Shown here one piece after another: positions 22,501 through 36,421 of a DNA stretch of 64,000 nucleotides. The position numbers and the translations under genes are program-made. This DNA is from Eretmocerus hayati (taxonomy: Eukaryota; Arthropoda; Insecta; Hymenoptera; Aphelinidae). The notes below the pieces were generated by a model. The model was not told the origin of the DNA. It did not search any database and was given only the letters and a program-made list of their open reading frames with translations. The stretch covers positions 99,233,338 to 99,297,337 of the forward strand of contig CM056744.1 in assembly GCA_029851415.1 (NCBI GenBank), in the 5' to 3' direction. Position 1 is the first letter of the stretch. Every line of letters starts with the position of its first letter.

Positions 22501-25500
22501 AGCAAAGAGACCCAAACGTGGCGTTCTCTTAATGTTATTGAGCTGTTATTGTACATGGCAGAAAGAGGATTGCATGCTCCTGTGCTGGAGATTTTCAAGT
22601 GGCCAATGCAACACTGTCCAGACCTGCTCGTTTTAGCGTTGCTGCAGATCAATCCACCCATAACATTGCTTAGGTAAGCGTGCGTTTTTTCGTAACAGTC
22701 ACATGACAACGAATAAGTGCATCGGAGTCTTCTATATTCCGCTTTGGAGAAAGTGATATAATTTTTGTTTTGTTTCATTACAGACAAGAATTGCTCAGTA
22801 CTTTGTTACCAATCTTTTTGGGTAATCATCCTAACAGTGCGGTCATTTTGCATCACGCATGGCACTCGAACGTCAAGATTAAATCCATAATGATGCATTC
22901 GATGGCTGAATGGTACTTACGTGGTGATCAAGATCAAACGCGGCTTTCTCGCATTTTGGATATTGCTCAAGACCTCAAAGCATTGTCTGCTCTCCTCAAT
23001 GCACAGTCTTTCCCATTTGTCATTGATTTGGCTTGCTTAGCATCTCGGCGTGAATATCTCAAGCTCGAAAAGTGGCTTACTGATAAAATCCGTGAGCATG
23101 GAGAAGCGTTTGTAGCAGCTTGTGTCAAATTCTTGCAAAGGAGATGTCCTCAGGTCATGGGGTCGACATTGAAGGATGATCCAGTTGTTACCAAAGCCGG
23201 CCAATTACCTCAAGAAACGCTAACTACCATATTACACTGCCTACAAATTTGTGTAGGGTAAGTCGTGCTCAAATCTACCTCAATTTTTTTTTTTCCTAAT
23301 GCAATAGACTCATCCGTTTAAACGTCAGAAACAAATTCCACTGTTGAAAACAAATACCACCGTTGATTCTGCTATATCTCATTTATATTCTTGAAGACCT
23401 TAGTTAGAGTCTCGTTAATGATCTCTCTTGCATTTCAGGAGCGTTTCACAAGAATGTTCAGATGCAATTCTGGCCATGGTTCAAAATTGCAGTCTCATGA
23501 TGAGCAAAGGAACTCTTGGTAGAATACCACCACCAGTCATGAGACATAGAGCTCTTGAACCATTCAACCCCGGCCTTGGTGGACAGGTAATAATAAATGC
23601 CCGTTTATACTAGAACTTGAACCAGAACAAGTGCGTTCATTCATGAACTTTTTCAATTTTTTAGCTCTTTCCAACAAAGCCAGTTGATCCATTGACGAAC
23701 TTGAACTCGAGTTTGGCTTCGATGAATTTGAGTTCAGGTCCACCGACCAACTCACCCTTCAATCTGCCAGGTACCTTAGGACCTCTAGTCTCTGCCCCAG
23801 GCTCGCCATCTCGTCTTGTTGGTCCATCGCCATCACCTTTTCCAATGCTTTCGCTGTCTTCCCAATTACATTCAGGACCAGTGGGTTCCCAAGGCTCATC
23901 TGTGATACCCGGCGGAGCAGCCATCGGTGGCTTGAGTAGACTGCCTGGACCGCCTTCGGGAATCGAGAAAACAAGAATGCAGGATACTTCAAACTTGTTC
24001 CCCGACATTAGTCAAAATGTAGCGAAAGAAATCGAGGACGAAGCGAATGGATATTTCCAAAGAATTTATAACCATCCTCCGCACCCTACATTATCAATCG
24101 ACGAAGTCCTTGACATGCTCAAAAAGTTCCAAGATTCAACCAGCAAAAGAGAAAGAGACGTATTTTACTGCATGCTTCGGAATTTATTCGAGGAGTACAA
24201 ATTCTTTCCTCAGGTGAGTTTGTGAACATTTGAAATTTTTCATCTAACGAAGAAAGTTACATCCCGCTTATACGCATTTCTTTTTCTTATAGTATCCGGA
24301 CAAAGAATTACACATCACTGCACAGTTGTTCGGTGGAATAATCGAACGTGGTCTAGTCAACAGCTACGTAACTCTCGGCTTGGCTCTTCGTTTCGTTTTG
24401 GAAGCCTTGCGCAAACCCGACGGAAATAAAATGTACTTCTTTGGAGTAGCAGCTCTCGATCGCTTCAAGTCGCGCCTGAAAGAATACACGACGTATTGTG
24501 AACACGTTCGCAGTATTCCCCATTTTAAGGAATTCCCACCGCACCTCATCGAGTACGTTGAGTTTGGTTTACAAGGACAAGAACCACCCACTCGTCCTCA
24601 AGGTTCAGTGGTCCCCAAATCTTTGACCAACATGCTACCCGTCACGACATCTTTCAAGGCTGCCACAACGGCTACAGCGACAACAACTGCGACTCAGCCG
24701 AAACCCTCGACAACACCCACCACTTCGCTTCCAGCGCGGCCCTCCATTGCCAATGCTACTAACATTGATACGTTGTTAGTCGCGACAGACAAGGAAGAAA
24801 AGATCACGTCCCCACCCGAGACTTTACAGGATAAGACTGCTTTCATCTTCAACAATCTAAGTCAACTTAACTTGCAACAAAAGTGTGACGAGATCCGAGA
24901 TATTGTTACGGAAGAGTACTGGCCTTGGATGGCACAATATTTAGTCATGAAGAGAGCTAGTATCGAATTGAATTTTCACGCGCTTTATTCGAACTTCCTG
25001 GACTGTTTGAAGGTACCTGACGTTAACAGAATGGTTACAAGAGAAACTTTCAGGTATTGCTTTGTAGCATTGTATTTATTATTGATCTCATGCATTTGCG
25101 GTTCTTGAGATCATTGCTCATTCCTCACTCAATAATCCAGTACCTTATAGTATTTTAAATTCAATCATCTCTTTTCTTCAGAAACATCAAAGTTTTATTA
25201 CGAAGTGACAAAGGAATCGCCAACTTTTCGGATCGATCGCTATTGAAGAATCTTGGCCATTGGTTGGGAATGCTGACTCTTGGACGTAACAAACCTATAC
25301 TTCAAATTGATATTGACCTAAAGAGTCTGCTGGTTGAAGCTTATTGTAAAGGCCAACAAGAACTGTTGTACGTGGTACCTTTTGTAGCTAAGGTACTTGA
25401 AAGTTGTGCCAAAAGTAAAGTGTTTAGACCACCAAATCCATGGACCATGGCTATCATGAACGTGTTAGCCGAGTTGCACCAGGAGCCAGATCTCAAATTG

Positions 25501-25938
25501 AACCTCAAGTTTGAGATTGAAGTGCTTTGTAAAAATCTGAGTATAGACGTGTCGGAACTGAAGCCCGCAGTGTATCTGAAAGACCCAGAAAGACAAAATG
25601 TTGAGTTTCAGCTGTCACAGCCAAATAAGAAATCTCAAGAGACACCCAATAACGCAACTAGTCAACAGCAACCTCAGCAACAAGTAAGTTTCACATCTTG
25701 TCCCAAAAACCGTCTAAGGTGAAAACTAAAGAGTCAATTACGAATTCTTAGCAAAGTATCAAATACAACAGTTCTACTTGGAATGATTCTGTAACAACTA
25801 GGAATTGGTGTGAAGGATCGTTGCCAATTTCGTGCATCAGTTACAATTTTTAAAAGTATGCTTCATACTTTTCAGCAACAGGGACAAGTAGAGGATCTGG
25901 TTGGTCCTAGCCCATCTGCTGTTCAACAGCAGCAACAG

Positions 25939-25973
<35 letters not shown>

Positions 25974-25992
25974 ACAGCAGCAACAACAACAA

Positions 25993-26024
<32 letters not shown>

Positions 26025-29000
26025 ACAACAACAACAGCAACAACAGCAGCAAGCTGCTCCAGTGACCAATACGACACCATCTTTGCCTACTGCTCCACCA
26101 GAACCACGATTCAATTATATGGATATATCCATTACCAACACAGCTAACATCGCACAGCACATAACTATCAACAACAACTTGCCACTATTCCAGGTAACTT
26201 TCATGATCAGTTTTCTTAATGTCCGCGAATCTTGCAATCATTGTCCATGCATTTCTCACAAGAGTTAGAACATCCGCCTTTTTTTAGAGTATTCTAAAAA
26301 CATGCACTAATCACCTCTCTCAATCAACAATCCAGGCTCATCCGCACTTGAAACCATTTGTGCGTCAAGCAGTGGAACGTGCAATTCAAGAATGGATTCA
26401 CGCCGTTGTCGATCGTTCGATCAAGATAGCTCTTACCACCACTGAGCAAATTGTGAAGAAGGACTTTGCTCTAGATCCAGACGAGACGAAAATGTTGACT
26501 GCTGCTCGCCACATGGTGCGAAATCTCACCGCCGGAATGGCAATGATAACCTGTCGCGATCAAATCCTTTCGTCAATCAGCACTAACATGAAGAATGCCT
26601 TTCTCATGGCTATCATTGGAACATCTCCCCAGCAGAAAGAGCTCGCTGAACAAGCCGCTAACGTCGTAGCCTCAGACAATATGGAACTTGCGTGCGCTTT
26701 TATTCAGAAGACTGCTATTGAAAAGGCGATACCGGAAATGGATAAAAGACTACTGAATGAGATTGAGCTTCGAAAAATTGCCAGACAAGAAGGCAGGAGA
26801 TACTGTGACCCACTTGCCAAATACCAGGCAGAACGCATGCCTGAACAGATAAGACTGAAGGTGAGTGTTCAAACTAATTTTCATTAATTGATACACTTTT
26901 GATATAACAAAAGTGACACTCTAAAAATGAATTTGCATGATAGGTTGGTGGTGTCACGGCTCAGCAGATGACTGTTTATGAAGAGTTTGCCCGAAACATC
27001 CCGGGCTTCTTGCCATTGTCGGAACGCGAAACCCAAACCCTGTTTGTTCCAAAAGCTGTTGCTGAACCGACAACGATTCAACCATTTGCTACGAATGCTC
27101 CAGCTGCGGCACCACTGGCTGTTACCGCGGCTCAGCGAGTCGCTTACACGGCAGCGGTTACCAACGATGAGGTTGGAACAATGTTGGAAAAACTCGCTGG
27201 AGATGTAAGTCATTTTTCTATATTAGCTACTTCTATCACTAAGATCAGATATGTCGATGGACCTATTCAATGACCTTACGGCAAAAATTTACTTTGAATT
27301 ACAGGTTGAGCTTTTGTTGACCACTTCTGGACCATCAACGCCGCAACCTCAGCTTGCGGCTCTCCACGGATTACTTGAATCGATCATGATTACTAGACGA
27401 TCGAGGGATGCTGGAGCTGCCATGGCCTTGCTCAAGAAGACTGTCGAAGCTTTGCTTGACTGCCCAGCCGTCACTAGCAGCGTGATGGATTCCGAAGCTC
27501 TCATGAAGTATCGAGAACTACTCTTGAGAGTGCTAAAAGGCCTACAAGATCCTAGAGCCTATGGCATGCAATGGACCAATAAGCACATCACCAGAATTCT
27601 CACAGAATGCAGAGAGGAGTTCAAGTACAGTAATTTTGACGCCGTGGATTGCTTAATAAGGTATTTTGATCTACTATCCAATCTGCATCCAATACAATGA
27701 CCAGTCGTATTTGATCGTTTGTGATTTTATTTCCAGATCTCATCTTATATCTTTACCTCAGTACGATCTAGTTTTGACTCAGGCAATGGAATCTGGTAAT
27801 GCCATGGCCACTGCTTTCGCGATGCAACTAGTCCAATTGTATCTCATAGATGAGAGGCAAACAACCCATGTCACTGAGTCAGATTTGTTCCATACCATTG
27901 AAATCTTGGCAAGAATGTCTTTACACAGAGCTCCTCCAGAAGGGTGAGTTTCTCTGCATTATTTCTTCGAACGTACTTACGTAATTTTATTCAAAAAGAT
28001 GATATAATAATTATACTGAATTCTCCTTCTAGCATTTCCCTATTCAGACTCAACACTCTCATAGAATCTTTGAGAGTCAACCACGACCCGACAGTTCTTA
28101 CTGATCGTGCACCCACTGGCCCGACCGCTCACATTCATTCTGGAATTCGGCAAGTCAGAGTAAGTAGCTCACTTCGAATCAGAATAAATCGGGATCTTCC
28201 AATTTGAGTAAGTACTCTAAAGTTTTTACTCTTTCAATTTGCTTTCAGGCTCGGGACTTTGAAGATCCGCCCGGTTTGTTGGAAAAGACTGAATACCTTC
28301 TACGTGAATGGGTCAATATGTATCATAATCCAACGCATGCACGTGATCCAACAAAAGCTTTTGGTCACTTCGTGCAGCAGATGAATGTCCACGGCATTTT
28401 GAAAACCGATGATCTCATTACGCGTTTCTTCAAGCTCAGCACGCAGATGTGCGTGGATCACTGTTACCATGCCCTCAGTGAAGGCAGTACTGCGTTGTCT
28501 GTTGTCAGAACCAAATGTTTCCATACGCTTGATGCACTTGTAAGATTAGTAGCGCTGCTCGTCAAAAATTCCGGTGATACGACCAACACCCATACCAAAA
28601 TAAATCTTTTGAACAAGGTTTGTACACCATTTTATTTCCTTAGTCTTTTGGAAAAATGATGGTTATGTTATGCTATCCAAAATTTGTGACCCAACAATTT
28701 TCTTCCAGGTTCTGGGAATTGTTGCGGGTGTACTGCTACAAGATCACGAGATGCGTGGCACAGATTTTCAGCAGTTGCCTTATCATCGTATCTTCATCAT
28801 GTTGTTCCTCGAGCTCTGCGCTCCCGAACCTGTCCTCGAAGCTGTCAATTATCAAGTTCTGACTGCCTTCTGTCACACTTTCCATATCTTACGCCCTGCT
28901 AAAGCCCCAGGCTTTTGCTATGCGTGGCTCGAGCTGGTCTCTCATAGAGTCTTCATAGGTCGGATGCTCGCCATCACGCCGCAACAACGTTGCTGGGGTA

Positions 29001-30443
29001 TTTACGCACAACTGCTCATTGATCTCTTCAAGTATCTTGCACCATACCTTCGTAATGCAGAACTTGGTAAGTAACCTGAGAATCTAAGCGATTTTGTGCT
29101 GAGATGACTGTACTGGTATTGATTCTATTCTATCGCCGTATCTTAGATAAGAGTCTCGTTCTGATGTTACATTCGTTTTCAGCAAAACCTGTGACGCTAT
29201 TGTACAAGGGCACGCTGCGTGTTTTGCTCGTGCTGCTGCACGATTTTCCTGAGTTCCTGTGCGACTATCATTATGGCTTCTGCGACGTCATACCACCCAA
29301 CTGCATCCAGATGCGCAATCTAATTCTCAGCGCTTTCCCGCGGAACATGCGGCTTCCCGATCCATTCACACCTAATCTGAAAGTTGATATGTTGCAAGAG
29401 ATCAGTCATGCACCTCGTGTGCTCACCAATTTTGCCTCGATGATACAGCCGCCATCGTTCAAAAAAGAACTTGACTCCTACCTCAAAGCACGGGCTCCAG
29501 TTACTTTCCTCGGCGATCTACGCACAACTCTCCAAGTGAGTAAGACTGCACAACACGCGGTTTCTTTTGTAAAACTATCTTGTATCAAGTCTTTCAATTT
29601 CGAAAATATCACCCCACCACGTTTTGAGCATGGCTGTTCAAGTTTCACGTGTTTTCAAAAATATATCCCTGAACGAAGTTGCTTTTCTTTAAATGGCAAC
29701 ACATTTCTCCTAGTCGTTACTGACGCATTTAAAATTTTACAGGTATCTCAGGAGCCAGGCATGCGCTACAACATTCAATTGATGAATGCTCTAGTGCTGT
29801 ACGTTGGCACGCAGGCGATAGCCTTCATACGCAGCAAGGGCCTTACACCCAACATGTCTACGATCGCACACTCGGCTCACATGGACATATATCAAAATCT
29901 TGCTGTAGATCTTGATACAGAGGGACGATATCTCTTCCTCAATGCTATAGCCAATCAGTTGCGCTATCCCAACAGCCATACGCACTATTTCAGCTGCACT
30001 CTGCTCTACTTGTTCTCTGAAGCAAACACCGAAGCTATCCAGGAGCAGATTACACGTGTACTACTCGAGCGACTGATCGTCAACAGACCTCATCCTTGGG
30101 GGCTCTTGATCACTTTCATCGAGCTCATAAAGAACCCTACTTACAAGTTTTGGCAGCACGAATTCGTCCACTGCGCTCATGAAATTGAGAAGTGAGTTAC
30201 TACATTGAGATTTTGAGTAGTAATTGATTGTATTTCACCCCTCTATTTGAAAAATATCTCCGTTTTCGCAGTCATGACTTCCACCCTTCTTGAAGATCTA
30301 AAAAAGACGTATGATGCAATCTTGCAACTTCTCGATTAACAATATTGAATTCATTTTCTTTCAGATTGTTCGAGTCAGTAGCTCGTTCATGTATGGTTCA
30401 GAAACAAGTCCAGCCGACCCCAGAGCCAGAAATAACAGAGTGA
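19585..30443 (+). CDS. Not1: Not1 / CNOT1, scaffold of the CCR4-NOT deadenylase, complete
   Basis: This is the central scaffold of the CCR4-NOT complex, which shortens mRNA poly(A) tails and represses translation. There are 21 coding exons: 19585-19686, 20561-20773, 21151-21594, 21675-21962, 22207-22673, 22784-23257, 23439-23586, 23665-24213, 24293-25053, 25182-25683, 25876-26193, 26336-26860, 26944-27204, 27305-27660, 27737-27943, 28033-28159, 28249-28617, 28709-29066, 29183-29535, 29743-30191 and 30365-30443. All phases close, giving 2449 aa (human about 2376). The N-terminus [17 protein letters not shown] is almost the human sequence. In order: N-terminal helical repeats; a Pro/Ser-rich stretch and NYHHPPHP-like segment (about residues 760-860); the CAF1-binding MIF4G region (about 1070-1300, with [19 protein letters not shown]); a 43-Gln tract at 1333-1375; the CNOT9-binding region (about 1385-1600); and the highly conserved Not1 superhelical C-terminus (about 2000-2430) that binds NOT2/NOT3. 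All introns look GT-AG. Confidence 0.97.
25924..26052 (+). repeat. polyglutamine tract in Not1 (43 CAG/CAA codons)
   Basis: Forty-three uninterrupted glutamine codons, mixed CAG and CAA, lie near the start of exon 11. They fall in the linker between the CAF1-binding and CNOT9-binding regions. The mixed codons make this more stable than a pure CAG repeat. Vertebrate CNOT1 has no such run at this place. Confidence 0.95.
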
Positions 30444-31149
30444 TACGACGTTTTCTTTTCCACTTCTTTGTACAGTGTACGTGAACATAAGTGTGTAAAA
30501 AGTTGTTGATCTAGGTGTACCATACTTCAAACTTAACAATTTTTTGATCTTGATTGATAATCATATAAATATATACATATATACATATTCTAGATGTAAG
30601 ATTCATGATTAAGTAGATTGATAATGCAATTGATATGTTGATATTTTGATGAAAAGCAGATTTTCGTTGCATCAGTGAGACAAAAATATAGAGATACAGC
30701 AACGAATCTCTACAAGTCTCCTAAATCGTGTCTTTCTAAATGATGTATTCACCACTTGGTGTGATTAGTATTGTATTTTATACTTTGTAGGATATACAAT
30801 GATTGCCAGAATCCTTTTGAAAAATATTTGTCCACGTCGAAGACGATAGCATCCGGTTGAAATGGGACTTTTAATGAAATTTTTTTTCTCTATAGTTTTC
30901 AATAGGATTATCAGCAATGAATGTTCATAAGAATGATTTGAAATACTGAGTGAAACTGTTTTAATCGTCAAGGTGAACAAATCTGAAGGATGTTTGATGT
31001 AAACACAATTTCAAATTGTCCAGGTACAGTTTTGAATAGAGTTGGTGCCCAAGTTTCAAATTGTACAAAAAAGAGTGTTTTCGATGAGTTTACGTTTGTA
31101 ATACACCAAGGAAAGTGATACAACGTTATGTAAAGATCTACAAATGACA
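30444..31149. other. Not1 3' UTR and convergent intergenic DNA
   Basis: Not1 (plus) and PDPR (minus) end tail to tail about 820 bases apart. I found no canonical AATAAA for Not1 in this stretch; a TATAAA variant occurs near 30565. No coding region is seen. Confidence 0.6.
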
Positions 31150-31155
31150 TTTATT
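31150..31155 (-). other. poly(A) signal of PDPR
   Basis: AATAAA on the minus strand lies about 107 bases after the PDPR stop codon, the expected distance for 3'-end processing. Confidence 0.6.
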
Positions 31156-31261
31156 AAATAAGTGGAAAATTAATATTTACAGCGTTTCTGTACATGAGTA
31201 TTAAACCTTTCGATTACAATGCAAACATTGAAAAAGGTATACAAAACTATAATATCTATTG

Positions 31262-34200
31262 TTATACAGTTTGCTGTCCGCGAGTTGCGAGATACGAATC
31301 CCTCTCCTGGTCTGGGAATTTAGTCGGCAGATTCGGGCTGTGCAAATGACACTTGGCATGGTATTTGATTCCTGCTATGTCAACTTCGTAGTCTCCAGAG
31401 AGAATGAATTGATTGCTCACAGTTTGTGGTACACCTTTGGAATCGAGATTCTGCACGAAGCCAAGGCACACCTAATTTTATCAAAATATTTTCTCATCAG
31501 TTAGAAGTATGGGAAAACAAATACTTCGATGAATAATTGGCTGTCCATACCTGTTTCCTAAAAGTGAAGCCAAAACCCGTAGTCGTCGTCATTCCACAGT
31601 ACTTTCCATTTCGATAAATTGGTTCACCGCCCCAACACCAAGTATCGATATCGGGATCGTGATCATTGAGAAGAAGCTGAACATATTGACGTTTCACACC
31701 ATCTTCTTTCTGTCGTAGTAGAGCATCCCTACCAATGAAATCTACCCCTTTCTGTAAGATGAAGAATGACGATGCACAAACTCGGTGCCAAAGGAATGAG
31801 GATATTGGAAAAATAAAAAAACTTACGTCGAACTTGACTCTCCAAGAACGTCCGCATTCTAGGGGCGTTGTAAATGTATCCAAATCTTGACCCCAGAAAG
31901 CATAGAATTTTTCGACTCTCAGAGCTCTTGTGGCATAATATCCAGCGTGTCTAATTTTGTACTTTTCACCAGCTTCTATCAATCTCGTGTACACGTGAAG
32001 AGCAAACTAGAATTTTCTCATGATTATTTGTGATTTGTATTTCCAACTTGTCCTATCAAATATACTAAAGACTTACTTCATTTGGAATATAAAGGACATA
32101 TCCCAGCTCTCCGGTGTGCGTTAAATTCATAGTGCGAATGCCATTAGCCAATCCGACATCGAGCTCCTGAAAATGTTGAATTGAGTTAACTTATATTCAA
32201 GGTGAGACGTTTCCTGACACTTTTTTTCAGCGATTTGAAGATTTATAAGCGAGCTTAGCCTTCATCACAAGATTTTGGACATACCTTGAACGTGAAGAAG
32301 GGAAAATTCTTTGGATTCAAATCTGTATCCGTCAATTCAGACAGAAGTTGCCTTGTGGCTGGACCCATTATGCAAATAGCCGTGTATGCCGATGTGACAT
32401 CCGATACAGCTACCGATCCATCTGTCGGCAAGTGTCTCTTCAGCCAGTATTTACAGCGAGTTTGCTGAATCGTTGGCGCAATCATCATAAAACTGGATGG
32501 ATAATATAACTCATCAATTCAATTGTAGTTATCTCAATTCATTCTTCTACCTATTGATTTTATTTGAAAAATCTTGAAATATTTGTCTAGAGCTGTAAAT
32601 CAAGACCACCAAAAAACTCTAAAACTAAACAAATGAAATACCGATGAACGACAATGAAAACGTACTGATTGGGAGCAATTCGAGCCAAGCTGCAGTCGTT
32701 TTCGTAGCCTCCACGATGATTCTGCATGCCAGTGTGAATGATACTGCCAACAGGAACGTCTACGTTGTTGGAGCACAGATACTGAAGAAAATCTACGACC
32801 TCTGTACCGTTTGACTGTGGAATTGGACAAGAATGAAGGCTTGACCTCAGCTGTATACATCGGGGATATTTGACAATTTTTTTTGGCAAAAACTCACCCA
32901 TAAGTCAATTTTTGTGAAAGAAGAATAATCACTGAGACCGACGGTCTCTCTGCAAGCGGCGTACTCTCTTTCTGTGTATTGGAAATAAGGTGGCTTGCCA
33001 AATGTGTTTGTATAGGCAATTTTGTATCTCTGAGAACTATCGATTGGGTCGAGATCTACAAAATGGGAGAAAAGAGATGTATGTTCGACACACACAATTT
33101 TTAGCAAATGAGACACTCTAGCGTGGTTCAGGAGAATTTACGCAACTGGAATGTGGGGGACTTGACTATCAAAATACGATCTAGAAAGATGTGTGTCAAT
33201 TTTTTGAATTTGTAACTATCAAATTAGAAAAAAAATTGTGGTTGAATCTCGTAAGCGCAAGTAGTAACAGTCACGCTTTGGTCAGACAACCTACATAAAT
33301 TGCTCGATACGTCATCAAACATTTTGGAATCGATTGAATCAGAAGATCAAAATTCACACAATTCTTGCCTAGTCCTCAACTTTCATCAATTTTTCTTTGG
33401 CTTTGATTCGCAGCCCATCCAATAAATCAAAAAAAACTCTCGAAAGATAAAATGTTATTTAGCTTACCGTCCGAATCAGGTTGAAACCAGCTGGGCCTCT
33501 CGTAACCCATGACCTGTCCAAAGATGGCTCCGGCTTCACGTAATTTTGGATAGATAGGTGACATCCTTAAATTACGACCAGTCTTAAATTCATGGTTGGG
33601 ATACTGTAATGCGTAATGCATTCCTGGTACCTCTTTCACGCGGTCGCGCAAAAATTTACGATTGTTGTGCAAGCCTAGGAAGCGCGATATATCGAGCTCA
33701 TAAAAGTCGAGAGAAGCCAAACCCTTCGTTATCAGCTCGGCTGTTGCGCGACCAACACCTCCAGCCGCCGATATACCGATCTGAAATTTTTAATACATTC
33801 AAAAACTGAATCATTGAAGAGAATGCAAGTATCGAAACCTTGCATGGAATGATCCACGGGTAATATTTTGGATAAATTGAAATAGAGTTTCAGATTTGCA
33901 TGAAATATAATTACCGTTTTCATCCCGGCTGCGACGAAGTAGTTTCTGATTTCCGGTGACTCTCCAACAATCCATTTGCAGTCTGGCGAAAATGCTTCGG
34001 GGCCGTTGCACAACATTTCCAATACAGCATTATTTAAACTTGGCATTCTGTGAAGCATCTCTTCCAATAGAATGTGAAAGTGGTCCCAGTCGGGGGGTAG
34101 ATATCTATCGTTTGGATTCTCTGCGTAATATTGAAGCATTTATTATGGACTAAAATTGACCTAACGGAATGAAACAATAAATGAGAATACTCACCAGGTA

Positions 34201-35652
34201 TGACTCCATCTTCAAAAACTGGTTTTGCAACAGGTTCAAACCCCCCAGCCAGAATTCGTCCGTCATTTTCTCTAAAATAAACATATCCATCCAAATCTCT
34301 CACTACTGGAGTCATTGGATCTAAGCCAGGAATGGGTTTTGTGTGAAGATAATAGTGTTCTACAGGGTGCAGAGGAACCTACGTGATTAAAATACAAATT
34401 GTGAGCATTGGATGCAAAAAAAGGTTCTTTCTTGAAATTGAGTCAAGTCCAGCATTCAAGATTTTGTAGAAATTAATGATTAAATTTTATTTCATCTAAA
34501 ACTGTTAAAAGAAGCTTTTTTCAAGGTCTCATAAATCACACTCCATCAAACAATAATTCTTTCTCAACAATAAGGAAACGATGTGACAGTGCAATTGTTT
34601 GACAGAAAAACTTTGATTTACCTTAACATAAGGTTCACTCAGCTTCCCAACACTGCGAGCCCAAAAGCCAGTACAATTTACAAAAAATCTACACTCGATT
34701 GTCCCTTTTGTTGTATCAACAGCTTCTACTTTATCATTGGTACTTTTCACCCTCATTAGTTTACAGTTTTCGTATACTCGTACACCTAAGATAAATGAAA
34801 ATGAAACGCCATAAGCTGCAAAAGAAAAGATATGAAACACAATAACAAGTGACGTTTAGACACCTTTTTTCACAGCCTCTCCAATGAGAGCTAAGCATAT
34901 CCGGTATGGGTCACCGACTCCATCATCTGGAATCCATAAGCCACCATACAGATCATCAACTTTCAATAAAGGACAAAGAGATTTTATCTCATCTGGTGTC
35001 ACTAAATCACATTCTATGTTCATGGATCTGGAAAGGGGGATATCAGTATTCACTTAAAATGAGATACTACCTTATATACTCAAAAAAAAAATTTTTGCTA
35101 CCTACACAGACTGGGCTTTCATTCTTCTGAACACTGTCATTCTATCTCTAGTTCTGGCAAGAGATAGACTGCCACACTGTTTCCAACCAGTGGTTAAGCC
35201 TTTTTGTTCAAGATCCTTGTATAAAGCTATACTATCCTGAGCTAATTTGACTTGTGAAGAGGATGGCTTGAAAGCTCCTACAAGTCCTGATGCATGCCAT
35301 GTTGTGCCTCCACCTAATCTATTAATTATAATTATGCAAATCAAACACTCGAAATCACTTCATATAAATAGATTCACAACTTCGAGGGACCTGAATCTTT
35401 GAAAACATACCGACTGCTTTCAATGATCACTGTTCGGTCTCCCCAGCCAGCCTCAGCAAGATGGTATGCAACGGCTGCTCCCATTACTCCTCCACCACAT
35501 ATGACTACTTCTGCCTCTGATGGAGGGCCTTGGTCATTAGCAGATGAAACACTTGTGCTTGCAGTTTTTGCAATAGTTTTATGTTTTATGTTCCATAACT
35601 TTGCTTTCCTTCCTAGGATTTGCTGACAGTATAAGTTAGATCTTTGCAACAT
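31262..35652 (-). CDS. PDPR: PDPR, mitochondrial pyruvate dehydrogenase phosphatase regulatory subunit, complete
   Basis: This is a flavoprotein-like regulatory partner of pyruvate dehydrogenase phosphatase in the mitochondrial matrix, of the dimethylglycine dehydrogenase fold family. There are 14 exons (minus): 35411-35652, 35106-35318, 34864-35027, 34622-34785, 34195-34378, 33915-34120, 33468-33780, 32898-33055, 32666-32814, 32285-32492, 32077-32166, 31827-32006, 31551-31751 and 31262-31471. Phases close to 893 aa (human 879). The basic N-terminus suits a transit peptide. An FAD-binding Rossmann motif VVICGGGVMGAAVAYHLAEAG starts at 49. The DAO domain extends to about 410, followed by GCV_T/aminomethyltransferase-like domains to the end. 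Segments EKFYAFWGQDLDTFTTPLE and WGGEPIYRNGKYCGMTTT match PDPR rather than sarcosine or dimethylglycine dehydrogenase. The GGGTTWHASG segment is more sarcosine-dehydrogenase-like than in human PDPR, so some residual catalytic ancestry shows. An in-frame stop upstream fixes the start. Confidence 0.93.
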
Positions 35653-36421
35653 CTTTGCTGGTTTATCAGGGCTGTGATATCATGATTTATTTAGCACATA
35701 TATGCAACAAGCACTTTATATGAACTGAACAAGAGCTCATGTAGCTATAACCAATGGCCACCTGTTACAGACAGTGGCAATAACTTGGTTCACAGGTGTT
35801 GTTTATTTACTATTCAGATAAACAGGAAAGGTATTTCATCAAAATTCATTTGCAGATACAACTGATTATATCAGTAACATGACACAAAGCTATTTGTGAA
35901 CTTCATGAGCGTTGTATAACTCCTGTGATACGCTCGATGGTCAATTCCATAATTGTGATCACACAAAATATTTAATTCAACTGTCTCATTCTATTACATT
36001 CACTGTTTAAACTTCGTCGATATCACCACACCACAATTTTATAAGAAAACACCCAACTTGGCAAAAACCTTATCACTCGATGGGTGCATCACTCAACAAC
36101 ACTCCAAGTCGATATTTCATGCTATTCATCTATGTGGGCGTTACATACACGTTTAATATTTCAGGAAGTTATAAATTATGCCTGCTGTGTGAGCATAAAG
36201 TGCGAAAGATAGACACAAGATCACTTTGTTAGTTACGTATTTGTTTGTTTGGTTGTATAAATCAGATTGTGTGAGGTTGTGGCTGATAATCATGGCGGCT
36301 GCCACCGTAGCAGACAGCTTGTAAAAAAGGAGGGAATTCTCAAATTCATCACAATGATTAGATAATAATCATGAAAATAGAACAGCTGTTTTTAAAAACG
36401 GAAAAGAGATTGCCTGTTGCC

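Noticed and set aside
25837..26160. Minus-strand ORFs of poly-leucine and poly-cysteine
   Set aside because: They are the reverse frames of the Not1 CAG/CAA tract, not genes.
34529..34621. PDPR exon 4 extension
   Set aside because: Read-through past the GTAAAT donor; the family sequence continues at 34378 (VPLHPVEHYYLHT).
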